NCBI GenBank assembly: GCA_020073365.1
Contig: JAIQFL010000050.1
Location: forward strand, 1-44,691
DNA from: Terriglobia bacterium
Lineage (GTDB): Bacteria > Acidobacteriota > Terriglobia > Bryobacterales > Bryobacteraceae
DNA: 44,691 nucleotides
Reading direction: 5' to 3'
Below the pieces are notes generated by a model. That model was given only the letters and a program-made list of their open reading frames with translations, was not told where the DNA came from and did not search any database. Both the position numbers and the translations under genes were made by a program. Position 1 is the first letter of the stretch. Each line of letters opens with the position of its first letter. Shown piece by piece: positions 24,205 to 33,181 of this stretch.

Positions 24205-25953
24205 TCAGTGCTTTTGAAACTCCGGCGACCCCAGCGTGATGCCTGCTGTGGATCCATCCGGTCTAGCCGCTTTCGCGGTGTCCACTTTCACGCCCGGCAC
24301 TTTGCCGTTCGCCAGTTGCAGGGCAAAATTCATGCGGGCCAGCAGGCCGGCCGAGTTCATCCAGTCCTTGCTGGAGTTGGAGTACCCGGTCGGCTCCTGC
24401 TTGCGATACAGCGGCTGGCCAAGCTGCGCCACCTGGTTCGCCAGGGGGAACGCATAGTCCACGTCCCCATCCACCACGCGCACCGCGCTCGCCACCATCT
24501 CGAGCGGCGATTTCATCTTCGACCGGTACGCGCCCGCGGACCAGAATTCCTTCGAGTCCAGCATGGTCCGCATCACCTCGCGCAGGTCACCATCGCTCTT
24601 GAGGAAGGTCTGCGCCATGCGGTCCACAAGCGCCGCCGGGGGATCGTCGGCGACGAAGCGCTGCGCCAGTTTGCTCGAAATGAAGTGGGCGGTAGAAGGA
24701 TGATGCGCCACAATTTCCAGCACCTTTTCGCCATCCTCGATACCGCCGCTCGCGGGGATGGTCACGCCAAGGACGAGCTTCTCTCCGTTGTCATGCGTGC
24801 GCGGGTTGAACGCGAAGGCTCCGCCGCGCTGCGGCTGGTTGATGGTCCAACCGGTGAAGCAGCGGGCCACTTCGGTTACGTCCTTCTGCGTGTAGCCGCC
24901 ATCCACCCCGAGAGTGTGCAGCTCCAGCAATTCGCGCCCGTAGTTCTCGTTGAGGCCGCGCCGGCCTTTCCTGGCGGCATCGCCGCGCGGCTGGGGCGCA
25001 TTGGGTCCCACGGACTGCCAGTTATCCAGGTAGAACAGCATGGCCGGGCTCTTGGCCGTGGCTTCCAACAGTTCCTTGAACTTGCCCAGCACGTGCGGGC
25101 GGATCACGTCGCGCTCGTATCCGGTGACCAGGTACCGGTCGGCGCCCTTGTCGAGGAATATGTTGAAGTGATTGAACCAGAAATCGTCCAGGACCTCGGC
25201 AAGTTGGCGGCTGCTGTAGATGGCGCGGAGCAGTTTGCCTTCCATGAGGTCACGCGCCACCACTTGCTGCGGTCCGTTGGCCAGCTCTATTTTCCGGCGC
25301 AATTCGGGCGGCGCGATTGGGAAGAGCCCCTGCCGCATGCCCACCGGCAAGGCCGCGATGACTTCATCCTGCTTGTCCTTGGGCAGCGCCTGCAAGGCGG
25401 CGAGCCGCTGCTGCGGAGTGCCCGAGCGGAGAGTCCGAATCTGCTCCCGCGGGAGGAGATCGGCGAGCGGCTGCCCTTCAGGTGCATTGGGATTCGTCTG
25501 GTCCCCCTGGCCCTGCTTGCGTTCGGCCCTGGCCACCAGTTTCTCGATCATCATCCGGCGATCCGGATCGGTTGGAAACGGCATCTGCCCCGCCACCATC
25601 TGCTTCACAATTTGCGGCGTAGGATAATTCCGAACCATTTGTGCGCTGGACATCGTCAGCGTGTCGAGAGCCTTCAGCTTCTCCGACAAGAGGGGGTTTT
25701 CAGGAATGCGGTTGGGATCGAGCTGGAGGGCGATCCACTTCTTGAGACCCAGGGAGCGCACCCGCTCCGCATCGCCGGGACGCGGGCCGAATGTCAGGCG
25801 GCTCAGGGCATGCACGATCCTGTCGTTGTTCGGAATCTGTTTCAGAAACTGGTGAGTCTGGTCCGTGCTCTTCTTCGTAGCGTAAGCCGAGATTCCGGGG
25901 AACACCGACAGACCAAGCGCACACGCCAACCCCAGGAGTGCTCTTCTGCGCAT
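24205..25953 (-). CDS. DUF1800 family secreted protein
   Basis: About 582 residues with signal peptide MRRRALLGLACALGLSVFPG. Family landmarks: IVHALSRLTFGPRPGDAERV, LGLKKWIALQLDPNRIPE, LRAIYSSRQLAEVLDDFWFNHFN, RPHVLGKFKELLEATAKSPAMLFYLDN (position only), LNENYGRELLELHTLGVDGGYTQKDVTEVARCFTGW (position only), and YRSKMKSPLEMVASAVR with the C-terminal helices. Compared with typical members it has an insertion between residues about 100 and 200, rich in Gln, Pro and Arg (ARAERKQGQGDQTNPNAPEG, LPREQIRTLRSGTPQQRLAA). DUF1800 is paired with DUF1501 downstream on the same strand. Function is not established. Confidence 0.9.
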   Translation of the reverse strand: MRRRALLGLACALGLSVFPGISAYATKKSTDQTHQFLKQIPNNDRIVHALSRLTFGPRPGDAERVRSLGLKKWIALQLDPNRIPENPLLSEKLKALDTLTMSSAQMVRNYPTPQIVKQMVAGQMPFPTDPDRRMMIEKLVARAERKQGQGDQTNPNAPEGQPLADLLPREQIRTLRSGTPQQRLAALQALPKDKQDEVIAALPVGMRQGLFPIAPPELRRKIELANGPQQVVARDLMEGKLLRAIYSSRQLAEVLDDFWFNHFNIFLDKGADRYLVTGYERDVIRPHVLGKFKELLEATAKSPAMLFYLDNWQSVGPNAPQPRGDAARKGRRGLNENYGRELLELHTLGVDGGYTQKDVTEVARCFTGWTINQPQRGGAFAFNPRTHDNGEKLVLGVTIPASGGIEDGEKVLEIVAHHPSTAHFISSKLAQRFVADDPPAALVDRMAQTFLKSDGDLREVMRTMLDSKEFWSAGAYRSKMKSPLEMVASAVRVVDGDVDYAFPLANQVAQLGQPLYRKQEPTGYSNSSKDWMNSAGLLARMNFALQLANGKVPGVKVDTAKAARPDGSTAGITLGSPEFQKH

Positions 25954-26082
25954 TTCTTACCCTCTGTTCCTATTAAACTCCAATTCCCTCCATTGGTTTC
26001 GGTGGTACGAGTAAAAGTCTGTAAACGGCCGCGCGCACCAGGACAGCCCGTAGACGTTATAGTTGAAGCTAGGAGAAACGCC

Positions 26083-26760
26083 ATGAGGATTCGTCTTGTT
26101 CTTCTCACATTTTTAATGTGCGCCTGCGCGCTGTTGGCGCAGTCCGCGCCAGCTTCTGTCCAGGCCTTCGGAACCGCTACCATCACTGTCAATCCCCCGG
26201 AGCAGGCGCAGTTGACCATCGGGGTGGTCACGCAAGGGATTACTGCCGATGAGGCGTCGCAGCAGAATGCGACCGTGTCCACCGCGGTGCAGAGCGCCAT
26301 CGCTTCGGTGCTGCACAGCAACGGAACGGTTCAGACTGTCAACTATTCCGTGAGCCCGCGCTACAGTAACTCGCCCAACCCTTCGATCATCGGGTATACC
26401 GCCAGCAATACGGTTCTCGTCACAACTTACGATCTTTCGATCATCGGCAAGCTGATCGACACGGCCACCCAGGCCGGCGCGAACAACGTGGGGGGCGTTT
26501 CTTTTGGCCTTCGCAATCCCGACCCTTACGTGCTGCAAGCGCTCGGCCAGGCGTCCAAGCAGGCGCTGAGCCATGCCGCTGCGATTGCCTCCGGATTGGG
26601 GGCCAAGACCGGGCCCGTCCTGTCGGCCCAGGAGGGGGCGAGCTATTCCCCGATTCTTACGGGAGCCCCGACAGCCGGCACCGCCTCCACGCCTATCCAG
26701 ACCACCGGGGTGACCGTCACCGCCACGGTCACGGTAGTGGTGCAACTGGTGGCGCAGTAG
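26083..26760 (+). CDS. SIMPL domain (DUF541) exported protein
   Basis: About 225 residues. The ATG at 26083 is fixed by AGGAGAAACGCC directly upstream and by the signal peptide MRIRLVLLTFLMCACALLAQ; the long open frame upstream is a shadow of the DUF1800 gene. The body matches the SIMPL family: SVQAFGTATITVNPPEQAQLTIGV, NATVSTAVQSAIASVLH, QTVNYSVSPRYS, IIGYTASNTVLVTTYDLSIIGKLIDTATQAGANNVGGVSF (landmarks only). SIMPL proteins are periplasmic or outer-membrane proteins forming barrel-like oligomers, with mixed reported roles in stress resistance and signalling. It is followed after seven bases by msrA, suggesting an oxidative-stress-linked operon. Confidence 0.88.
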   Translation: MRIRLVLLTFLMCACALLAQSAPASVQAFGTATITVNPPEQAQLTIGVVTQGITADEASQQNATVSTAVQSAIASVLHSNGTVQTVNYSVSPRYSNSPNPSIIGYTASNTVLVTTYDLSIIGKLIDTATQAGANNVGGVSFGLRNPDPYVLQALGQASKQALSHAAAIASGLGAKTGPVLSAQEGASYSPILTGAPTAGTASTPIQTTGVTVTATVTVVVQLVAQ

Positions 26761-26767
26761 GAGCGGC

Positions 26768-27313
26768 ATGGCGACACCCGAAACGGCGACACTCGGGGGC
26801 GGATGCTTCTGGTGCCTGGAAGCGGTGTACCGGGAAATGGAGGGAGTGGCTTCGGCGGAATCCGGCTACATGGGAGGGCACCTCGATCACCCCGGCTACC
26901 ACGACGTCTGTACGGGCAGGACGGGGCACGTGGAAGTGGTGCAGGTAACCTTCGACCCTGAGATCACGCCCTATCGCGAGATTCTGGGAGTCTTCTTCGC
27001 GATTCACGACCCCACTTCACGCGACCGGCAGGGCAACGACAGCGGCCCGCAGTACCGCTCGGTCATCTTCTATCACGATGCCCGCCAGAAGGGGGTGGCT
27101 GAAGAGCTGATCCGCGAGCTCGAAGCCCAGGAGATCTGGTCCCGGCCGATCGTCACCGAAGTTCGCCCGGCGGCCGCGTTCTACCGCGCGGAAGATTATC
27201 ACCAGGAGTACTTCCGCAATAACCCGCAGCAACCTTACTGCGCGTATGTGGTGGCGCCGAAGGTGCGCAAGTTCCGCGAGAAATTCGCCGCCAAGCTGCG
27301 GCCTGTGACTTAA
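26768..27313 (+). CDS. msrA: Peptide methionine sulfoxide reductase MsrA
   Basis: About 181 residues, typical for cytosolic MsrA. The active-site motif GGCFWCLE (catalytic Cys13, with Phe14 and Trp15 of the substrate pocket) is near the N-terminus, followed by VASAESGYMGGH, YHDVCTGRTGHVEVVQVTFDP, FFAIHDPTSRDRQGNDSGPQYRS (positions only) and AEDYHQEYF. It reduces the S epimer of methionine sulfoxide using thioredoxin. The start lies seven bases after the SIMPL stop with GGAGCGGC as ribosome site. No export signal is present, unlike the neighbour. Confidence 0.96.
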   Translation: MATPETATLGGGCFWCLEAVYREMEGVASAESGYMGGHLDHPGYHDVCTGRTGHVEVVQVTFDPEITPYREILGVFFAIHDPTSRDRQGNDSGPQYRSVIFYHDARQKGVAEELIRELEAQEIWSRPIVTEVRPAAAFYRAEDYHQEYFRNNPQQPYCAYVVAPKVRKFREKFAAKLRPVT

Positions 27314-27320
27314 ACCAAGA

Positions 27321-27340
27321 ATCCGGCCGGATATTTTTGT
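27321..27340 (+). terminator. Weak Rho-independent terminator candidate after msrA
   Basis: ATCCGGCCGGAT (27321-27332) is a perfect palindrome eight bases after the msrA stop and is followed by ATTTTTGTT. The stem would be only four to five pairs with a short loop, so strength is doubtful. Confidence 0.35.
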
Positions 27341-27446
27341 TCAAGTCCGTTAGAAACCCTGTCCCCAACCGACTACCTTGAGTATGGGAGGACAATAATC
27401 CATCTCGACGGAACCAGCGGGTCAGGATGACCTCTTCAGGGACGCA

Positions 27447-27944
27447 GTGACGCAATTCGGATCTTCACTCGAAAGGCTTACGAGGGCCTACGAAGCCAAC
27501 CCGGAAAAGCGCCGCGACCTGAGCCAGGACATTCATTTTCAGTTGTGGCGGAGTTTTCAGCGGTACGATGGCCGCTGTTCGCTGCGGACGTGGATCTACC
27601 GCATTGCTCACCATGTCGCGGCTTCGCATGTTATTCGTGAGCGCCGCATATTCTCGACTCTCGTAAGCCTGGAAGAGCTCGAAATGCTCCCGGACAAAGC
27701 CGAAGGTTCGTCCGCCGCTGACCTACGGTTGAATCTGGAGCGGCTATCGGCCCTGATTCAGCGGCTCAAACCGCTTGATCGCCAGGTCATCGTCTCTTAT
27801 CTCGAAGACATGGATGCGGCATCCATTGGCGAGATCACGGGTTTGTCGCCTGCGAATGTTGCCATGAGGATTCATCGAATCAAGAACGTCCTCGCGAAGC
27901 GGTTCCACGCAGGAGGGCACGAGGGAGGGAACCATGCGAAATGA
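27447..27944 (+). CDS. ECF-type RNA polymerase sigma factor
   Basis: About 165 residues. Region 2 is visible in RRDLSQDIHFQLWRSFQRYDG then CSLRTWIYRIAHHVAASHVIRER, and region 4 in LERLSALIQRLKPLDRQVIV and SIGEITGLSPANVAMRIHRIKNVLAKRF, a helix-turn-helix. No ATG lies upstream after the TAA at 27396; the GTG at 27447 with AGGGA a few bases before it is the best start, although the codons just upstream also look protein-like. The 3' end overlaps the next gene by 11 bases. The following membrane protein is a plausible regulator, because ECF sigma genes usually precede their anti-sigma factor; it lacks the usual zinc anti-sigma motif. Confidence 0.85.
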   Translation: MTQFGSSLERLTRAYEANPEKRRDLSQDIHFQLWRSFQRYDGRCSLRTWIYRIAHHVAASHVIRERRIFSTLVSLEELEMLPDKAEGSSAADLRLNLERLSALIQRLKPLDRQVIVSYLEDMDAASIGEITGLSPANVAMRIHRIKNVLAKRFHAGGHEGGNHAK

Positions 27945-28539
27945 CTTGCCCGGAGACGGCCCAAAAAAGATCTGGCTGAACCAGCCAACGGAGACAGCGA
28001 CAATGACATTGAAACTGATTCAACAGAGGTCGCGTGAGCTTCGGGCAAAGACCCGCAGGAAGTTGCTGGGGACTCTGGCCGGGCCGCTCGCTGCCGGCCT
28101 TTTCTACGCTTTCGGCATGAAAGAGTTCGCACCGCTGAGACCAGTACTGCAACCGTTGTTCGCATTGGCACTCGCCTGGAGCCTAGCCGGACTGTATTTC
28201 CTGAATCGCGGAATGTGGTCCGCGGTGATGCCGGGAGATGCAGGTCTCAGCACCGGTTTGGAGTTTTGCCGGCGGGAGATCGGGCGGCAGCGTGACCTCC
28301 TGCGCCGGGTTCTGCTGTGGTCGCTTGGACCCTTGTTGCTCACCATCGGCACGTTGATTTTCGCGCTGGCGATGGTTGGTACGAAGGATCGGGGAATATT
28401 CCCGAATGGGCTTCCCTTCCTGATTGTGATGGTCGTCTGGGTAGTCGCGTACTTCATCGTCAGGTTTAGGGAGCAGCGGGAACTCCAGCGTGAGATTGAC
28501 GAATTGAACAATGTCGACAAGGAGAATCACGGTTTATGA
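27934..28539 (+). CDS. Membrane protein with three TM segments, candidate sigma regulator
   Basis: About 201 residues; overlaps the sigma gene by 11 bases and the following hydrolase by four (ATGA). Hydrophobic segments lie at about residues 44-60 (LLGTLAGPLAAGLFYAF), 72-92 (LFALALAWSLAGLYFLNRG), 125-148 and 158-178 (FLIVMVVWVVAYFIVRF). The N-terminal 40 residues are cytosolic and charged; the C-terminal tail is a charged helix (REQRELQREIDELNN). No HXXXCXXC anti-sigma motif is present. The position suggests it holds or senses for the sigma factor, but this is inferred only from gene order. An internal ATG at residue 24 is an alternative start. Confidence 0.6.
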   Translation: MRNDLPGDGPKKIWLNQPTETATMTLKLIQQRSRELRAKTRRKLLGTLAGPLAAGLFYAFGMKEFAPLRPVLQPLFALALAWSLAGLYFLNRGMWSAVMPGDAGLSTGLEFCRREIGRQRDLLRRVLLWSLGPLLLTIGTLIFALAMVGTKDRGIFPNGLPFLIVMVVWVVAYFIVRFREQRELQREIDELNNVDKENHGL

Positions 28540-29831
28540 AGCGACTCTACCGGTTCATGGCGCTCGCCGCATACGCGGCATCGCTGGTTTTCGCACAGGA
28601 CATTTCCGGCGACTGGCAGGGCACCCTCAAAGCGGGTCCACGGGAACTTCGGACTATTCTGCAGGTCACGCGGGGCTGTAGCGGAGAGTGGAAGGCCGTG
28701 CTGCTGAGCATCGACCAGAGTCCGGATCGAGGCGCAGGGATGGCAACCACCTCATTTTCGCTGGATGGCTCCCACATCAGGTTCGCCGTCTCCCAGATCC
28801 ACGGCAGTTACGATGGCACACTCAGCGCGGACGGAACATCGATCGCCGGAACCTTTACCCAGGGGCTGCCGCTTCCCCTCGAATTTCGGCGTGCTACCAG
28901 AGAGACCGCCTGGACCGACCCATCTCCGCATAGCGTGCAATTCATACCGGTGGAGAAGGACGTCAAGCTCGAGGTGCTCGATTGGGGCGGCTCTGGAAAG
29001 CCGCTGGTTCTGTTGGCCGGTCTTGGAAACTCGGCTCACATATACGACAAGTTCGCGCCCAAACTGACAGCCAAGAACCATGTTTACGGCATTACACGGC
29101 GCGGATTCGGTGCTTCGAGTGCTCCTTCACCGGCGGGGGACGCGACGTATTCGGCCGATCGTCTCGGTGACGATGTTCTGGCGGTTCTCGATGCACTCAA
29201 GCTGAACCGGCCCGTGCTGGCCGGCCACTCGCTGGCGGGTGAAGAGTTGAGTTCCATCGGATCGCGCCATCCCGACAGGATCTCGGGACTGATCTATCTC
29301 GACGCTGGATATGCGTATGCGTACTACGACCGCTCGCGAGGTGATTTGGGAATCGACCTGGCCGACCTGCAGAAGAAGCTGGAGCAGTTGCAGCCGGGGA
29401 AGAATCCGCCGAATCGCAGACAATTGATTGAGGAACTTCTAGCCACGACTCTGCCGGGCTTTGAACGCGACCTGCGGGAGGCGCAGAAGAATCTAGCAGA
29501 AGCCCCGGCGGCCCAGCAGCCAACGGCTCAGACTCCGCCGATTACTCAGGCAATCATGGCGGGCATGCAGAAGTACACGCATATAGATGTTCCTGCTCTC
29601 GCGATCTTCGCAGTGCCACACGCAACCGGGCAGCCCTTCAAGGACGACGCGGAACGTGCCGCTGCCGACGCGCGGGATGAGGCCACTACGGGCGCTCAGG
29701 CGAAGGCATTTGAAAGTGGCTTGCCCTCTGCGCGGGTGGTTCGATTGCCGCACGCGAATCACTTCATCTTCATCTCGAATGAAGACGATGTGCTGAGCGA
29801 GATGAACGCCTTTCTTGGCAACCTTCCGTAG
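28536..29831 (+). CDS. Secreted alpha/beta-hydrolase with N-terminal beta domain
   Basis: About 431 residues. Signal peptide MKRLYRFMALAAYAASLVFA. Residues 22-125 form a beta-rich domain (ISGDWQGTLKAGPRELRTIL, SFSLDGSHIRFAVSQIHGSY), often found before such hydrolases in Acidobacteria. From about 150 an alpha/beta-hydrolase fold follows: LVLLAGLGNSAHIYDKFAP, the nucleophile elbow GHSLAGEE (Ser about 231), and the C-terminal PHANHFIFISNED with the catalytic His. Asp is likely in the segment before it. The substrate is unknown. It is the third gene of the sigma-factor operon, so it may be a target or a sensing partner. Confidence 0.82.
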   Translation: MKRLYRFMALAAYAASLVFAQDISGDWQGTLKAGPRELRTILQVTRGCSGEWKAVLLSIDQSPDRGAGMATTSFSLDGSHIRFAVSQIHGSYDGTLSADGTSIAGTFTQGLPLPLEFRRATRETAWTDPSPHSVQFIPVEKDVKLEVLDWGGSGKPLVLLAGLGNSAHIYDKFAPKLTAKNHVYGITRRGFGASSAPSPAGDATYSADRLGDDVLAVLDALKLNRPVLAGHSLAGEELSSIGSRHPDRISGLIYLDAGYAYAYYDRSRGDLGIDLADLQKKLEQLQPGKNPPNRRQLIEELLATTLPGFERDLREAQKNLAEAPAAQQPTAQTPPITQAIMAGMQKYTHIDVPALAIFAVPHATGQPFKDDAERAAADARDEATTGAQAKAFESGLPSARVVRLPHANHFIFISNEDDVLSEMNAFLGNLP

Positions 29832-30144
29832 CAGAACTGGTGCTCTCTGACGCCGACACTGTGCGGTAAACCGCCTACGGCCTGTCGCGCCGATTCCGAA
29901 CCAAAAGAAACTTCGGTGACGTCGCAGCGATCCAACAACGCACATTGTGCCGAGTGCCAGAGTCTGCCGACGCCCGCCGTCACTGGCTGTCACGCATGCG
30001 TGGCAAGACTATGCTTCGCACTTTGCCGTGGGGAGGAATAGCCCTCAAGCGGGCGACGCAGGCGGAATCGATTACCCCACCCACCATCCGCGTTACGCCT
30101 CCGATCTCTCCAAACCGTTTGCTATTCCCATCGTCCAAACGTCC
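29832..30144. other. Intergenic region with degenerate repeat
   Basis: About 310 bases between the hydrolase stop and the permease start. A long open frame in phase with the permease crosses it but is not protein-like and has no ribosome site. The only recognisable structure is the degenerate repeat at 30048-30083. Confidence 0.4.
30048..30083 (-). repeat. Degenerate copy of the double-hairpin repeat
   Basis: GCGGGCGACGCAGGCGGAAT followed by a decayed right arm ending in ACCCC aligns with the 49-bp element at 24156-24204 in the same orientation. Both hairpins are eroded: one arm of each has several substitutions. Confidence 0.45.
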
Positions 30145-32558
30145 ATGTGGCATGCCATCCAACGCACCTACCGCGGCCTGATCCAGCGGCCCACCTTCTT
30201 CCTGGCAGTGGTGTTCACCATGGCGCTGGGGATCGGCGCCAACAGCTCAATCTTCCCGGTCATCGATGCGGTTTTGTTGAAGCCGCTTCCTTATCCGGGC
30301 GGCGACCGGCTGATGGCCATCTTCGAATCCAGCCCGCGGTTGAAAGTTCCCCGCGGACCGGTGGCGCCTCCACGGCTGGAGGAATGGAACCGCATGAACC
30401 AGACCTTCGCGGGCATCTCCGGGGCATACACCGAAAGCCAGGCCGAGACTTCGGGGCCCCTGCCCGAGAGGCTGGTTTGCGCGCGCGCCGCGCCGCGGTT
30501 CTTCTCGGTTTTGGGAACCCCGGCCCTGGTGGGCCGCGGCTTCAGCCCAGACGAGGAAGTGGCCAACGGCCCGCGGGCGGCGGTGATCAGCGAGCGGCTG
30601 TGGAAACGGCGATTCAACGCCGACCCGCAAGTGGCGGGCAGGATGCTGCGCTTCGCCGATCGCGGGTTCCCAATTGTGGGCGTGATGCCCGACGCGTTTC
30701 GCTTTCCCGCGGATGACGTAGATGTATGGCTTTCAGCCAAGCTTCCCGACGTAGTGATGCGGTCTCGCGAAGCGCGCTTCTATTCCGCCGTAGGGCGAAT
30801 CAAGGAAGGGGTAACCGTGCGCGCCGCGCAGGCGGATTTGGCCGCGGTACAGGGACGCCTTGGCGCTCGAGTTTCTGATGCCGAGTTGGCGGAGCAGAGA
30901 TTCCCGGGACGGACGCCTCCTGGTCCGCGGTCCTGGACCCGCTGAAGGAGGAGACCGTGGGTGGCGTCCGGCGCTCGCTTTGGATTCTGTTCGGTGCGGT
31001 CTCGCTGGTTCTGCTGATCGCTTGTGCCAACGTGGCGTGCCTGTTGCTCGCGCAGGCGAGCCGGCGGGAACGCGAGATCGCGGTTCGCTTCTCACTGGGC
31101 GCCCGCCGGACACAGGTGGCGAGTGGACTGCTGTTGGAGGCCATCTGCGCGGCTTTGCCGGGCGCGGCTCTGGGGCTTTTGATGGCGCTGTGGGGCTCGG
31201 CCTGGTTCCGCCATGCCGCGGCCAGGTTGCCCCGCGCGGATGAGATCCAACTGGACTGGCGCATCGTGCTCTTCACGCTCTCGGTGACGGTCGCGACGGC
31301 GCTCCTCTTCGGACTCCTGCCGGCGCTCCAGGCTACGCGCGGCGAAATGGCAGGAACGCTGGCCATGGCGTCGCGGACACAAGTGGGCGGCCGGCAGCGG
31401 CTGCTGCGGACCCTTGTGAGGGCGCAGATCGCTCTGGCGATTGTGCTGTTGGCGGGGGCGGGACTGCTGATCCGCACGCTCGCGCGCCTGGGACAGACGT
31501 CGCTGGGGTTCCGGCCGGACAACGTGCTCACGCTGCGGATCAGCGCGAGCTGGGATAAGAAGCGCGACATGAAGCGAGTGGAGCAACGCCTGTGGCATAC
31601 GCTGGAGGCGCTGGGGAGCATGCCAGAAGTGGAGGCGGCAGCGCTCTCGCTGAGTCTTCCTGGTGGCGGAGAGGATTATCCGCAACAGTTCGGCATCGTG
31701 GGCAGGGACAGCCAGTCTCAAGGCCACGATGTTCGCGGATTTCCAGGCGGTGAGCCCCGATTATTTCAAGGTGCTGGGCATTCCCATGCTGGCGGGCCAG
31801 ACGTGCCGCATCGACATCGACGGAAAAACGCGGCCCCCGGTGATGGTGAACCGCAGCTTTGTGGAACGGTTCATGAATGGCCTCAACCCGGTCCAGCAGC
31901 GTCTGGCAGCCGGCCACAACTCGTTCGAGATTGCCGGCGTGGTGAGCGACGTTCGCGATCATGGATATGCGAAAGATCCAAGACCCACCGTGTATTTCTG
32001 CGAAATGCCGGGCTCCTTTCCGGACCCGGAGTTCCTGGTGAAGACGTCGGCCAACCCGGCCTTCCTGGTGGAATCGGTGCGCCGTCGGATGCAGGCGCAG
32101 GAACCGAATCGGGGGTTGTATGACACGAAACCGCTGACGGAGTACCTGTCCTCCACGCTAGCCGAGAAACGGTTCCAGACGATGTTGCTCAGCCTTTTCG
32201 GCTTGACCGCGCCGCGGCTGGCGACCGTCGGGCTGTACGGCGTGACCAGTTTCTTTGTTTCCCAGCGGAGCCAGGAAATCGGCTTGCGAGCGGCCCTGGG
32301 AGCCCAACCCGGACAGATCCTGGCGCATGTGTTCCGCCAGGGGGCGCTGACGACGGGGGCGGGCGTGGCGGCGGGGCTTGCATCGGCCGCGTGGTTATCG
32401 AAATCGATTGCTTCTCTGCTTTTTGGCATCGCACCGGTAGACCCGATTACCTTCGCGGTAGTGCCGTCGGTGCTGGCGATAGTGGCGGGCGCTGCCATTT
32501 GGGCCCCTGCGCGACGGGCCACAGGGTAGACCCCATGGAGGCGCTGCGGCAGGAGTAG
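30145..32558 (+). pseudogene. ADOP-type MacB/FtsX permease with three frameshifts
   Basis: The pieces together equal a full acidobacterial duplicated orphan permease of about 800 residues. Frame 1 from ATG 30145 (MWHAIQRTYRGLIQRPTFF, then LGIGANSSIFPVIDAVLLKPLPYPGG, given as landmarks) runs to about 30908. Frame 3 follows with SWSAVLDPLKEETVGGVRRS, LIACANVACLLLAQASRRER and LVRAQIALAIVLLAGAGLLI to about 31715. Frame 1 returns with FADFQAVSPDYFKVLGIPML and VGLYGVTSFFVSQRSQEIGL. At about 32520 it slips again so that the family tail RVDPMEALRQE is out of frame. Each break fits a one- or two-base indel, the first in a GGG run. ADOP proteins have two MacB-type extracellular domains and two FtsX permease domains and lack a linked ATPase. 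Confidence 0.85.
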
Positions 32559-32673
32559 GACAGGATTCCCGGGTTCTCCCATGACAGGCAGGGACCTGGC
32601 CAGTACCCCGTCCCCGAGGTTGGCGCGCTCCGGGTATTGTTTTTCCCGGAAGACGCGCTACACTACCCAAGAG

Positions 32674-33171
32674 ATGTCGGTTTCGATCGGAAAATGGAGC
32701 CTTTTCTGGTGGTACGAGCGGGTCGAACCGCCTGAAGGGTTTGAGGAATATGACCCGCGCTCGGCTCACCAGTGGATCCGGACCATTCGGCCCCACCGCG
32801 ATTCCCTGCCGGCGCTGCGGCGCTTCCTGGCCCAAAATAGCCTTGACGATCTCTGGCGATTTACCGACGAGGGCGTTGTGGAGCTGTTGGGCCGCAAATT
32901 GGAATCGCGGCAGATCCGCGTTCTCGTAGAACCGGAGCAGGACCATACTTCCCATTCCACTCCGCCGGATAGCGGTCCCGCACCCTTCCCTCGGGAGGAA
33001 AGAACCAGCCGGCCCGCAGCCCCTTCCAAGACGCCCGTGGTCGACGACGCGGTGTTCCCGGACGACGCCCACCTGGTTGCCATCGCCGGGGTCCTGGAGA
33101 ACGGGTCTCAGTCGGCCGCCCCATTTTGCGAGGAATGCGCCAAAGCCAAGGCTGCGAGCCAGTCGGCTTAA
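32674..33171 (+). CDS. Hypothetical protein resembling N-terminal module of T6SS-associated cargo genes
   Basis: About 165 residues; the ATG at 32674 begins the protein-like part (MSVSIGKWSLFWWYERVEPP). The central segment, SLPALRRFLAQNSLDDLWRF then DEGVVELLGRKLESRQIRVL, resembles a short domain I associate with T6SS-cargo proteins, where it precedes the toxin. Here no toxin domain follows; the tail is Pro/Ser-rich and ends with FCEECAKAK, a CxxC. It is followed after ten bases by a DUF4123 gene, which supports the link to secretion-system cargo. The assignment rests on pattern memory plus context, so it is tentative. Confidence 0.5.
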   Translation: MSVSIGKWSLFWWYERVEPPEGFEEYDPRSAHQWIRTIRPHRDSLPALRRFLAQNSLDDLWRFTDEGVVELLGRKLESRQIRVLVEPEQDHTSHSTPPDSGPAPFPREERTSRPAAPSKTPVVDDAVFPDDAHLVAIAGVLENGSQSAAPFCEECAKAKAASQSA

Positions 33172-33181
33172 CGGAGAGAAA

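Noticed and set aside
24208-26082. Open plus-strand frame of 625 codons ahead of the SIMPL gene
   Set aside because: It is the antisense shadow of the DUF1800 gene; a signal peptide and AGGAG site fix the SIMPL start at 26083.
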